In this document: positions 10,601 through 18,074 of the stretch, piece by piece
Layout: each line of letters starts with the position of its first letter
Position numbering within the stretch: position 1 is the first letter of the stretch
NCBI GenBank assembly: GCA_017443145.1
Contig: JAFSPA010000006.1
Coordinates: 124,001 to 188,000 of the forward strand
Direction: 5' to 3'
Origin: Paludibacteraceae bacterium
Lineage (GTDB): Bacteria > Bacteroidota > Bacteroidia > Bacteroidales > Paludibacteraceae
Length of the DNA stretch: 64,000 nt
The notes under the pieces: model-generated
What the model saw: only the letters and a program-made list of their open reading frames with translations
What the model was told of the DNA's origin: nothing
Database searches by the model: none
Translations under genes and position numbers: made by a program

Positions 10601-13600
10601 CACCTCACCGCTGGTCATCGTCACGCCGTTATTGCGGATACCTATCATGATACACTCTACCTCTTGCAGCGTCGGGTTACCCATTACCGTGATACGGTTC
10701 TGAGGCTTACCGTTCTCCTCGTCGTAGATGATATACGGTATCGTGTTACCCACATTCGTGTTTCCTGCCCGTTTAGCCTTGTTGCGCTCTGTCTTCGCAT
10801 CCGTGAACACCTTAAACGGGAAGTCGAAATAGTTCGCTTCCGGCCACACTTTGTAGCGGTCGTTCACGTTATCGTTATTGTATATTCCGGGATCGGTCAG
10901 AACCAACGGTATCTCATATTCGTAGTAGTTATTCTTCAGGTCCGTACCCAAACGCACAAAGCACGTCAAGTCACCGTTATGCAGGTTCGGCTCTTCCTCA
11001 GTCGCTTCAGCATGCACAAACATCTGGAAGTGCTTGTAGTTACGCATGTCGTACGTCGTGTTCTTATACACCGCACGAGCATCTTTCGGCGACAGGTTAT
11101 GTACACGCAGCACCATCGCTTGTTCGTTTAGCGGTACCAGTTGCGCTTGACCCGGGTCGGTCTGACGCGTCACACCAGGAGGCAGCACATAGTTAACAGG
11201 AGTCTTGCTTGCATTCTCCTCGATATTAACCGCCTCCACATCAAGCGATGCGCCTGAGTTCACTGTCGTGCCGAGAGGGGCCAAGTCTTTGTTGTACGCA
11301 CGCCACTCACCACGAACAAGGTCCAATGTCGCCAGACGCAGGTGGGTCTCTTGCGCGCAGTTAGTCATATACAGTCGCATGAAGCGAATAGACTTGAAGT
11401 TGCGGATATTACCTATCGTCTGCATCGTTGCGCTGTCACCGCGAAGAGGTATCTTAAACTGATACCATACCACATCCACTTTCTCGCCGTTACGCAGCGT
11501 CACGGACGATACCTTACGCTCCGCAATATGCTGCTTACCTACCTGCATCATATCCGGACGCAGAATAACCTTGTACTGATAGTAACGTTCTATCTCGTTC
11601 AGCGTGTTATCGCTATTGATATCCTCTATATCCGGCGTCAGGGTCGAGGCCGTTCCGTACGACTCCGTCTGGTTATCCGAGTCAGGCGAGTTACCTTCGG
11701 TGTTATTGAACTGCTTGTATCGATCTAGAACGGACACCGCCTGTTCGTCGTAGTCCGTGCCGCGGTAGTAGTGATACTTATCACCTGCCGGGTCATTGAA
11801 CGGCGAGTACGGACTATTCTCCCACTGACGACGTACCGTCGGGTTAGTCACTTTATCACGCATCGCATTCACAAAGTCGCGGTACGGATACGTGCCGTTG
11901 TACGAGAAGTTCAACTCTTGTTCTCTATTCAATCCGTTCAGACCCAAGTCTTGGCGAATACGCGATCCCGCCTCGTTGGAGAATGCCACCGTTGTTGACG
12001 TTGTTCGAGGCACAACACCCCAGATGGTCGAATCCACGCGGTTACCACTCGTCTCGCTCACCGGCAAACCGTGCTCGAAACTCTTCTTACCGTCACGCAA
12101 GATGTCCTCACTTATATCACCAAGGTTGATATACAACTCGCCGTCGTAGCCGTTCGGGTTAGTCAGACCCGGATCCATCAGCCAAAACTCGATATACTCG
12201 ATATTCGCCTTCTCGAAATCCGTGTTATCCAACTTGCGCATGATACCGCCCCAACGATTCTTCGGATTAGTCAGGTTACCGTCCGAGTCAAACTCCGACG
12301 CGCTCAAGTTGTACGGTCCACGTTGTTGCGGATAGAACGACAGGTTCAGTACCGTTAAGCGCACATCCTCATTCGATGCCGCCTGACCACGAGTCGGATA
12401 CAACTCGTCCTGAAGAACGATACGCGTACGATGGTCACTCAACGCATTCAAATCGTCCTTGATATGTGCCGGCGTGTTCGCTTGAGGATAACCGAAAATC
12501 GGATCCACGTGATACCAGTTCATCAACGCACGGTTGCGGTTGTACCGTATATCGTTCGTCAGCTTCGCATCATCTGTGTTGAACTGCTTGGTCGAGGACG
12601 GGTTATATGGCGTAGAAGCAAGGAACCACATACTCGGATAGTGCACGTCGATATTCGTCTTCGTGGACTCAAAGTCGTCTATATACGCCGTTCCTGCCGA
12701 ACCCACATCTTTCGTATGACCCGGTATCAGATGCGCAAACTCAGCACTCACTTGGAAAGTCGAAGGTGCTGTCACTTCCATCCACGGAATCTTATCCAAA
12801 GCAGACGTCAACCACGGCAACTCCGTCTTCCACGTCGCATTAACACCCCACACCGTATTCGCCAACGGCTCACTGCCCGTGTTCACTTTCGTCGTCAGCG
12901 GCTTCTCACGTAAGTGCATAATCGTCGCACCTACAACAAAGTCCTTATTGAACTCGTACTCTAAATGCGCACCGAACAAACTCTTCCGCTGCAGCGAGAA
13001 CGTCGATTGATTCTCTAACTTACACTGTACCGCCGTTCCTGACTCCAGAATCGACTCATTCAGTATCGTCACTGTTCCCATCGCGTAGTCAACCGTATAG
13101 TCCACGTTCTCTATCAGCGTCGCACCACCGGCAGTCACCGTCACACTTCCCCGAGGCACATTCATAGCACCCAGACTGATCTGGCTGCCACTCGTGCCCT
13201 TGTACTTACCTTTCAGCGTGAACTTATTCTTCTCCGTTAACTCTTGCGCAATTACCAGCGTCGAGTCGTACAACTCCTGGAATATATATTTCTCAGCTAT
13301 CTTATCGTCCTTAATCTGCGATTTCAGGTAACTACCAAACGGTTCCAGTACCGGGAATATCACACGTCCCGATCCCGACAGCACCGTATAGCCTTCCACA
13401 AAGTCGAACTTACCGTCCGGCGCAGGATTATTGCGCGCATCCAAACGGTCGAGTTGCAGTACGCGCAACAGCTGCTTGCCCTTGATAGCCGACTCCGGAA
13501 GATACTGTATCGACGTACCTAACGAGTCGTTGCGGTAGTTGATATAGAACTCAAATTTCTCGTTCGTCAGCGACGAAGCACCTAACGAATACACGTTCTT

Positions 13601-15196
13601 CATCATCAAATCCCACGTACCGTACTTATCGTTCTTGCGGGCCGCGTTATACGCATGAGGAGCATTAATCGACGACTTCAGCATCTTCAGCATCAATGTC
13701 GCAGGCGCCGCCAAATCATCGCTCGCATCCGTCGAGAACTCACCCACCTGATACACCTGTCCGCCATACGTATACTCATACGCAACTGCCAATACCTCGT
13801 CTTGGTTTAGCGCCGACTTCAGCGAGATAAAGCCCAACGCACTATTCAGCGTATACTCGCTCGACGACAGTAAGCGAGCCGACTCTATCTTCTCAAACTC
13901 GTCACCGCTCTCCATATTCGTATTCGTCTGCAGCACCGTGCTCACTTGCTGAATATCACGTATTCCCGGCAACGCCTTCACATTGTCATATAGCGAGTTC
14001 GACATATTCTGTGGCACAGCGCCGTTGGGCACCCACGTCGGGTTATAGATATGTTTCTGTACCTCACCCAAGTCCACAAACGCCACAATATTACGTGCCT
14101 GGTCGTACGTCCCTCGCTTATTCGTCACCCAAACCTCTATCTTGTTTATCGTCACACCCGATGCCACATACGGCAAAGCCGACATCGCCTGCTCGTACTT
14201 ATCGCGGAAGAAATAGCCTAAGAAGAAATGCCTGTTCTCGTCGTACTTATCGGCATCTATCTCGAACTTCGTCATCTGCGCACCGCCCTGACTGTTCACC
14301 GTCTGCGCCTCGGAGTTCTGCTGCGATATCAAACCCTGTATCTTCAGTTTGCCGAACTTCAACGTCGTCTTAAAACCAAACAACGCCTGCGTTCCGCGTA
14401 TCAACGACGAGTTCAGGTCCATCGACACGTTACCCGCCTCAATAGACTGAATAATGTCATCCTCCTCGCCCTTGTACGTCAACTTCAGATTCTGCTGATC
14501 GAATGAGAACGATGCCTCCGTGTTATAGTTCAGGTTGAAGTTGAGTCGCGTACCCACCTTACCGTTCACGCTCACTTGTATCTTCTCATCGAAGTCAAAG
14601 ATATTGTTATTCCGCGCTTTGCGAGTCAAACTCGGGTTATCGATAAACTGATGCTTAAAGCCGAACAGCAGTTCCGCACTTCCTTGCAGTTTCAACTGCA
14701 CACCACCTGGACCGAACACCTTGTCTGCCGGACCGATATTGAATTTCATATCGGTGATGTCGAACTTCCGCTCGTTATTATGCTCCACTTCACTTATCTT
14801 CTGCTGCCAGTAACGGTGCATCAACTCCCGTTCCGAGTAATCCTTATATTCCTGCTCGTTCAGCAGATACGGCGTCGCTATATCTGTGTCGCCTATTTTC
14901 GTGTGAATGATATATCCTCCCGTCACGGGGTCATAGATAACCTCCGTCTTCACATCACCCAATCTGTCTCCTTGCAAAGGTGGCATCACCGCCGAATCCT
15001 GCGCAGCTGTCAGCTCCGTGCCATCCGTCGTCAACACCTCACCACTCGCAGCTCGAATCGAATCCTGACGTGCCCGCTCTCGCTCTTCCGCCATTCGACG
15101 ATCATTCCGAGCCGACGGTATCAACGGCTGACGACTCTGTCCCGCCACCACTAACGGCAGCAGCAACAACAATAATATGTTAATGAGTTTCCTCAA
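7685..15196 (-). CDS. sprA: T9SS outer-membrane translocon SprA/Sov
   Basis: A 2,503-residue protein, close to Porphyromonas gingivalis Sov and Flavobacterium SprA (each around 2,400-2,500 residues). It forms the very large beta-barrel through which T9SS cargo crosses the outer membrane. The N-terminus is a signal peptide (MRKLINILLLLLLPLVVAGQ). SprA_N-type segments follow, with alternating polar/aromatic strand patterns and repeated VTA-rich stretches along the length. The start is a TTG codon; it is chosen because the signal peptide begins there and no in-frame ATG precedes the hydrophobic core. It follows ruvA by one base and overlaps the kinase ATG, so all three are one operon. A ruvA-sprA order is also known in flavobacteria. 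It appears full length and intact. Confidence 0.96.
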   Translation of the reverse strand: MRKLINILLLLLLPLVVAGQSRQPLIPSARNDRRMAEERERARQDSIRAASGEVLTTDGTELTAAQDSAVMPPLQGDRLGDVKTEVIYDPVTGGYIIHTKIGDTDIATPYLLNEQEYKDYSERELMHRYWQQKISEVEHNNERKFDITDMKFNIGPADKVFGPGGVQLKLQGSAELLFGFKHQFIDNPSLTRKARNNNIFDFDEKIQVSVNGKVGTRLNFNLNYNTEASFSFDQQNLKLTYKGEEDDIIQSIEAGNVSMDLNSSLIRGTQALFGFKTTLKFGKLKIQGLISQQNSEAQTVNSQGGAQMTKFEIDADKYDENRHFFLGYFFRDKYEQAMSALPYVASGVTINKIEVWVTNKRGTYDQARNIVAFVDLGEVQKHIYNPTWVPNGAVPQNMSNSLYDNVKALPGIRDIQQVSTVLQTNTNMESGDEFEKIESARLLSSSEYTLNSALGFISLKSALNQDEVLAVAYEYTYGGQVYQVGEFSTDASDDLAAPATLMLKMLKSSINAPHAYNAARKNDKYGTWDLMMKNVYSLGASSLTNEKFEFYINYRNDSLGTSIQYLPESAIKGKQLLRVLQLDRLDARNNPAPDGKFDFVEGYTVLSGSGRVIFPVLEPFGSYLKSQIKDDKIAEKYIFQELYDSTLVIAQELTEKNKFTLKGKYKGTSGSQISLGAMNVPRGSVTVTAGGATLIENVDYTVDYAMGTVTILNESILESGTAVQCKLENQSTFSLQRKSLFGAHLEYEFNKDFVVGATIMHLREKPLTTKVNTGSEPLANTVWGVNATWKTELPWLTSALDKIPWMEVTAPSTFQVSAEFAHLIPGHTKDVGSAGTAYIDDFESTKTNIDVHYPSMWFLASTPYNPSSTKQFNTDDAKLTNDIRYNRNRALMNWYHVDPIFGYPQANTPAHIKDDLNALSDHRTRIVLQDELYPTRGQAASNEDVRLTVLNLSFYPQQRGPYNLSASEFDSDGNLTNPKNRWGGIMRKLDNTDFEKANIEYIEFWLMDPGLTNPNGYDGELYINLGDISEDILRDGKKSFEHGLPVSETSGNRVDSTIWGVVPRTTSTTVAFSNEAGSRIRQDLGLNGLNREQELNFSYNGTYPYRDFVNAMRDKVTNPTVRRQWENSPYSPFNDPAGDKYHYYRGTDYDEQAVSVLDRYKQFNNTEGNSPDSDNQTESYGTASTLTPDIEDINSDNTLNEIERYYQYKVILRPDMMQVGKQHIAERKVSSVTLRNGEKVDVVWYQFKIPLRGDSATMQTIGNIRNFKSIRFMRLYMTNCAQETHLRLATLDLVRGEWRAYNKDLAPLGTTVNSGASLDVEAVNIEENASKTPVNYVLPPGVTRQTDPGQAQLVPLNEQAMVLRVHNLSPKDARAVYKNTTYDMRNYKHFQMFVHAEATEEEPNLHNGDLTCFVRLGTDLKNNYYEYEIPLVLTDPGIYNNDNVNDRYKVWPEANYFDFPFKVFTDAKTERNKAKRAGNTNVGNTIPYIIYDEENGKPQNRITVMGNPTLQEVECIMIGIRNNGVTMTSGEVWVNEMRLSEFNEQGGVAAQANASLAVSDIAQLNVAGQLETAGYGSIESNVLSRNMENNYQLSVSAAMEVGRLFPEKAKLQIPVYVSYSTNTSTPDYNPFDTDVKLKDALETLDTKEQRDSLKLMSNTVTQSTNFSVTNLKVNIKSKKKDMFYDPANFSISASYNKQNEHTPEIEKNLTTDHKGSFTYAYSFNPKPWEPFKNMEKVKKVKLISEFNLYYLPQSWGFNTNMHRTFSHMKLRDFNADPTAQMDLTYSKDFTWDRNFDFKYDLTKNMKFTFQTAMNSTVDEGTYTKEIIDEYHFSNNYYEAWKDTIQRSLAKWGAPYTYQQVFTASWNVPFNRIPYVEALSATASYNANYNWARTASSTEDRDLGNTVSSVQSWQIDGGINFETLYGKSKYWKSMTQKYGSSRRGRTFRPKTYTQTVVAEKGVAQEIVHRLGSDQLTITANDSTGKRVAISYKVVDQNKISITPKADCASLTIKVETKDPNTSNPAQVTRDMFAYVGTMIRRVQVTYRRTNSLTVPGFNPQIGFMGQTRQDGIYAPGWDFAFGFIPNDFMNKAKANGWLSGDTAVVQPAARAMTEDIDIKINLEPLPGLKIQLSGKRYYANSTSIIYSYDQMQENLTGSFNITSVAIGTMFSRVASQEENFANSTFEQFLRNRDVVRGRVQSQYDGIRYPTTGFMQGKIYSVDGKYTPKNGTVSSKSADVLVPAFLAAYTGRSAEKVSLNPFLGILKILPNWSVTYDGLGRLPWMRDHFRSVTLTHAYTCKYAIGSYSSFSTWVPADGDNKMIGFVRDVTTDNPIPSSAYDISSVSITEAFSPLIGLNLAMKNSLSLKFEYRKQRNLALNVTSVQLTEGHTDEFVIGGGYTIKNLNFVAKNKSGVQKKVSNDLKLSVDLSYKNMMTLLRKVDEGITQASTGNKVFSIKIAADYVLSQKINLQLFYDHQGTTPLISSSYPVKADNVGINIKLMLTR

Positions 15197-15197
15197 A

Positions 15198-15845
15198 TTA
15201 CAGCATCTTCAGTGCCTCGCGAATCACCGCTTCGACCTTCAGCGTCGGGTCGCCTTTCAGTATCTTATCCACTGCCTTGCCGCTCGCCGTCGCCGCAAAA
15301 CCTAACATCAGCAACGCACTCACAGCCTCAGCCTTAACAGGATTCTCCTCAACCGCAAACAATACATCTGACGGAGCCACGTCACCATTTTCACCACTAA
15401 CCCCATCACCCAAATCTATCTTCAGCACTTTATCCTTCAAATCCACAATAATCCGCTGTGCCGTCTTCGGACCCATTCCCTTTATCTGGGCCAACGCACG
15501 AGAGTTGCCCGTCGCAATAATCTGACGTATCTCGCCTGCCGTATAAGCCGACATAATCATCCGTGCCGTATTCGCACCTATGCCGCTTACCGTCATCAGC
15601 ATCACAAACAACTGCCGCTCTCCCTTCGTCATAAATCCGTACAAATCGTGCGTATCTTCACGGATTATCTCCTCCACATACAGCTTCACCACTTCACCAT
15701 TTCCACCATTCGCACCATTTTCTTTCCCCACCAACGCACTATACGCCGGCAGAGCAATGTTAATCTCATACCCAACTCCTGCAGCTTCTATCACCGCATA
15801 GGTCGGATTCAATTCCGTCAGTTTTCCTGCAATGTATTCAATCAT
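15198..15845 (-). CDS. ruvA: Holliday junction branch migration protein RuvA
   Basis: A 215-residue RuvA, which binds Holliday junctions as a tetramer and loads RuvB. Domain I (residues 1-75) contains LYVEEIIREDTHDLYGF. The helix-hairpin-helix pair is in domain II (VSGIGANTARMIMSAY and IKGMGPKTAQRIIVDLKDKV). The C-terminal RuvB-binding domain is at about 165-215. The protein is somewhat longer than usual (about 190-205) because of glycine/asparagine-rich insertions at about residues 40-49 and before domain III. They are encoded by 9-bp repeats (see findings). A Bacteroidetes promoter lies upstream at 15899-15930. sprA follows after one base. Confidence 0.97.
   Translation of the reverse strand: MIEYIAGKLTELNPTYAVIEAAGVGYEINIALPAYSALVGKENGANGGNGEVVKLYVEEIIREDTHDLYGFMTKGERQLFVMLMTVSGIGANTARMIMSAYTAGEIRQIIATGNSRALAQIKGMGPKTAQRIIVDLKDKVLKIDLGDGVSGENGDVAPSDVLFAVEENPVKAEAVSALLMLGFAATASGKAVDKILKGDPTLKVEAVIREALKML
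15695..15721. repeat. 9-bp tandem repeat inside ruvA
   Basis: Three units read on the plus strand as CACCATTTC, CACCATTCG and CACCATTTT. They encode the Gly/Asn-rich insertion (KENGANGGN) in the domain I loop of RuvA. Being a multiple of three, copy changes would keep the frame. Confidence 0.7.
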
Positions 15846-15898
15846 AATCCCTTACATTTTTACGCACGCATATACACATTACGCGCAAATTAAGCCTG

Positions 15899-15930
15899 CA
15901 AAATTACTGCTTTTATTTGGAATACGCAAA
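15899..15930 (-). promoter_or_regulatory. promoter of the ruvA-sprA operon
   Basis: On the minus strand, TTTG (15927-15930), a 20-base spacer ending AAAAGCAG, then TAATTTTG (15899-15906). This matches the Bacteroidetes -33/-7 consensus. It lies about 55 bases before the ruvA ATG. Confidence 0.75.
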
Positions 15931-15960
15931 AAAAAAGCGACTTTTATGAAGAAAAGCCAC
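15928..15960 (-). terminator. intrinsic terminator of the Spy-like gene
   Basis: On the minus strand a 9-bp stem (GTGGCTTTT with AAAAGTCGC, two G-U pairs) and a 6-base loop are followed by nine T. The T tract overlaps the -33 element of the ruvA promoter, so the end of one unit and the start of the next share bases. Confidence 0.7.
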
Positions 15961-16004
15961 CTTTTTCGATATATTTTTGCCGCTCGGCAAAGCAATTTAC
16001 TTAC

Positions 16005-16634
16005 TTAGCGCACAAACTCCTCTTTACGCGGTCCCTGTTTTTCAAACTCGCGCGGTCCCTGTTTCTCAAACTGTTGTGGACCTTTATGGAATTCGTGTTT
16101 GCCGCAACACGGCTTCGGTCCGAACGGCTCTTTAATACGCATGACTTTATCCACCTGTCTAGCGCTCAAATCTTTGCGGAACTTGTCGTAGAACTTAGAT
16201 TGTAAGTCTGCCAATTTTTTGAGTCCTTCAAAACGCTGTTTAGCAAATTTGTCCAGTTCGGCATCGGTCTGGTCTTTGTCTTTCTCGCACTTGCCCGAAG
16301 CGACATTTTTCTCAAACAACTCATCCAGCTTCGCCGCATATTCGCGATACGTTACAGCAAATTTCTCTGCCTGTTGATCACTCAGCATCAGCTCGTTGGT
16401 AAAACGTTTGATGTCAAACTCTACACGTTCTTCTTTACTCAACTGCTTACCGCCGTTACACTCTTTCTTCTGTTCCTGTGCAAATGCTGCACACTCTTTC
16501 TTCTGTTCCTGTGCAAATGCTGCACACTCTTTCTTCTGTTCTTGCGCAAATGCTGCACACTCTTTCTTCTGTTCTTGCGCAAACGTATTTGCTACAAGAA
16601 TGGCACTAATAGCCAAAATCACAATCTTTTTCAT
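16005..16634 (-). CDS. secreted Spy/CpxP-like protein with cysteine-bearing tandem repeats
   Basis: A 209-residue protein. A signal peptide (MKKIVILAISAILVANTFAQ) is followed by 11-residue repeats of the form EQKKECAAFAQ, three full copies plus a partial fourth, each with one cysteine. Residues about 65-170 are charged and helical with motifs LMLSDQQAEKFAVTYREYAAKL and DLQSKFYDKFRKDLSARQ, which resemble the periplasmic Spy/LTXXQ-type chaperone-like proteins of Bacteroidetes. The C-terminus holds CCGKHEFHKGPQQ and Gln/Gly/Pro repeats (KQGPREFE type) with possible metal-binding His and Cys. A metal- or stress-binding role is only a guess. It has its own terminator downstream and unusual 20-bp repeats over its translation start. 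Confidence 0.8.
   Translation of the reverse strand: MKKIVILAISAILVANTFAQEQKKECAAFAQEQKKECAAFAQEQKKECAAFAQEQKKECNGGKQLSKEERVEFDIKRFTNELMLSDQQAEKFAVTYREYAAKLDELFEKNVASGKCEKDKDQTDAELDKFAKQRFEGLKKLADLQSKFYDKFRKDLSARQVDKVMRIKEPFGPKPCCGKHEFHKGPQQFEKQGPREFEKQGPRKEEFVR
16459..16584. repeat. 33-bp in-frame tandem repeat
   Basis: Three full units and a partial fourth of a 33-bp sequence (plus strand begins CACTCTTTCTTCTGTTC) encode the 11-residue EQKKECAAFAQ repeat. The first two units carry TGTTCCTGTGC and the later ones TGTTCTTGCGC, so there is slight divergence. Confidence 0.9.
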
Positions 16635-16714
16635 ACCTTCTCAATTTAATTTAATGAATACCTTTTCAATTTAATGAATACCTTTTCAATTTAATGAATA
16701 CCTTTTCAATTTAA
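16632..16714. repeat. 20-bp tandem repeat over the translation initiation region
   Basis: Three perfect 20-bp units (TTAATGAATACCTTTTCAAT on the plus strand, 16651-16710), with partial copies on both sides. On the minus strand each unit reads ATTGAAAAGGTATT, an imperfect copy of ATTGAGAAGGTATG, which carries the real start codon. Confidence 0.85.
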
Positions 16715-16808
16715 TGGTTTCCCCTCTAAAATCGCAGGGTTTACTAACCGCCAAACAAATTCCGTGCCAAACATATTTTTTACTCCAAAAAATCTCCTGC
16801 AAAACTTA

Positions 16809-16863
16809 GGTGATTCATAGGTGATTCATATGTGATTCATAGGTTATTCATATGTGATTTATA
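16809..16863. repeat. 11-bp tandem repeat array
   Basis: Five consecutive 11-bp units: GGTGATTCATA twice, TGTGATTCATA, GGTTATTCATA, TGTGATTTATA. A sixth decayed unit may follow. The array is intergenic, upstream of thiL. Confidence 0.9.
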
Positions 16864-16964
16864 CGTGACACACGGGACAATAACGGGATCATAGCATAAG
16901 TGTAGCATAATTCATTGACAATTTCACCCTTAATCAACTAAAAATGCATTATTTCTGCATAAAA

Positions 16965-16996
16965 TTTGCACAAGTGCAAAAAAAGCACTATCTTTG
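16965..16996 (+). promoter_or_regulatory. promoter of thiL
   Basis: TTTG (16965-16968), 20-base spacer, TATCTTTG (16989-16996), then ATG 20 bases on. This is a consensus Bacteroidetes promoter. Confidence 0.8.
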
Positions 16997-17015
16997 CCGC
17001 GTAATTCGGATAAAT

Positions 17016-18074
17016 ATGGCTACAAGTAACGGAAAAACAGAGATTTCGACATTGGGAGAGTTTGGTCTGATACGTCATCTGACGGAGGGTATCAAACCCG
17101 TGCAACCCTCGACCCTAAAAGGCGTCGGCGACGATGCAGCTGTGATGGATTTCGGCGACAAACAAGTACTCATGACCACGGACCTACTGCTCGAAGGCAT
17201 CCACTTCAACCTCGAGTATGTGCCACTCAAACACCTCGGCTACAAAGCGGCGGTAGTGAACTTCTCGGATATCTACGCCATGATGGCCACACCGACGCAG
17301 ATAACCGTTTCGCTCGGCATATCAAAGCGCTTCAGCGTGGAAGATATCGAGGAACTCTATGCCGGTATTCGCTTAGCTTGCGAACGGTACGGCGTGGATT
17401 TGGTAGGTGGCGACACATCCGCTTCGATGACGGGACTCACTATCTCAATCACTTGTCTTGGTACAGCCAACAAAGACGAAATAGTCTATCGTAACGGCGC
17501 GAAAGAGCATAATCTAATATGCGTCACGGGCAATCTCGGCACAGCCTATATGGGCCTGCAGCTCCTTGAGCGCGAACGACTTGTGGCGCAATCGTTGAAT
17601 CCGAATGGCGATACGCCTGCGGAGGCTCTCCGCTTTGAGGGAAAAGAATACTTGTTAGAACGCCAACTCAAGCCGGAAGCTCGCCGCGATATCATCGAGA
17701 AACTGCGCGAGGCAGGTATCAAGCCGACAGCGATGATGGACATCAGCGACGGCTTGTCGTCTGAGTTGATGCATATCTGCAACCAGTCGAACTGCGGCTG
17801 CTCTATCTACGAGGACAAACTGCCGATTGACTATCAGGCGGCTGTTTTGGCAGAAGAGATGAACCTCAATATCGTCACTTGCGCACTCAACGGCGGCGAA
17901 GATTACGAACTGCTCTTTACCTGCGACATCAACGATTACGAGAAACTCGTGCCGATAGATGATATTTATATCATCGGCCACATCACCAAGCCCGACTACG
18001 GCACGGTTTTAGTCGGTCGCAACGGAGAAGAAATGATGCTACAAGCCCAAGGCTGGCAAGCATTCAATAGTTAA
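17016..18074 (+). CDS. thiL: thiamine-phosphate kinase ThiL
   Basis: A 352-residue ATP-dependent kinase making thiamine diphosphate from thiamine monophosphate in the cytosol. Motifs seen: the N-terminal GVGDDAAVMDF, TTDLLLEGIHFNLEYV, VNFSDIYAMMATP and LVGGDTSAS, then MMDISDGLSSELMHIC and NGGEDYELLFTC. These are the Mg/ATP and substrate residues of the ThiL/PurM fold. The start is set at 17016, 20 bases after the promoter, rather than the in-frame ATG at 16944, which lies upstream of the promoter. It converges with the heptose fusion gene, overlapping it by 36 bases, and its terminator lies inside that gene. Confidence 0.96.
   Translation: MATSNGKTEISTLGEFGLIRHLTEGIKPVQPSTLKGVGDDAAVMDFGDKQVLMTTDLLLEGIHFNLEYVPLKHLGYKAAVVNFSDIYAMMATPTQITVSLGISKRFSVEDIEELYAGIRLACERYGVDLVGGDTSASMTGLTISITCLGTANKDEIVYRNGAKEHNLICVTGNLGTAYMGLQLLERERLVAQSLNPNGDTPAEALRFEGKEYLLERQLKPEARRDIIEKLREAGIKPTAMMDISDGLSSELMHICNQSNCGCSIYEDKLPIDYQAAVLAEEMNLNIVTCALNGGEDYELLFTCDINDYEKLVPIDDIYIIGHITKPDYGTVLVGRNGEEMMLQAQGWQAFNS

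Larger units (their letters stand above)
16635..17015. other. intergenic region between Spy-like gene and thiL
   Basis: The 381-base gap holds the 20-bp repeats next to the Spy-like start, an 11-bp tandem array at 16809-16863, and the thiL promoter at 16965-16996. I see no further ORF or RNA gene, and no TPP riboswitch (THI box) before thiL. Confidence 0.6.

Noticed and set aside
10490..11131. Plus-strand ORF (213 codons) opposite sprA, and similar ones along 7.7-15.2 kb.
   Set aside because: sprA has strong signal, length and family support; the opposite-strand frames are rich in Arg/His/Val and show no domain.
16944..17015. In-frame N-terminal extension of thiL (24 residues).
   Set aside because: It lies upstream of and across a consensus promoter, and the ThiL domain begins after 17016.
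16635..17015. TPP riboswitch before thiL.
   Set aside because: No CTGAGA-containing THI-box pattern with its paired partner was seen, and the leader from the promoter is only about 10-20 bases.
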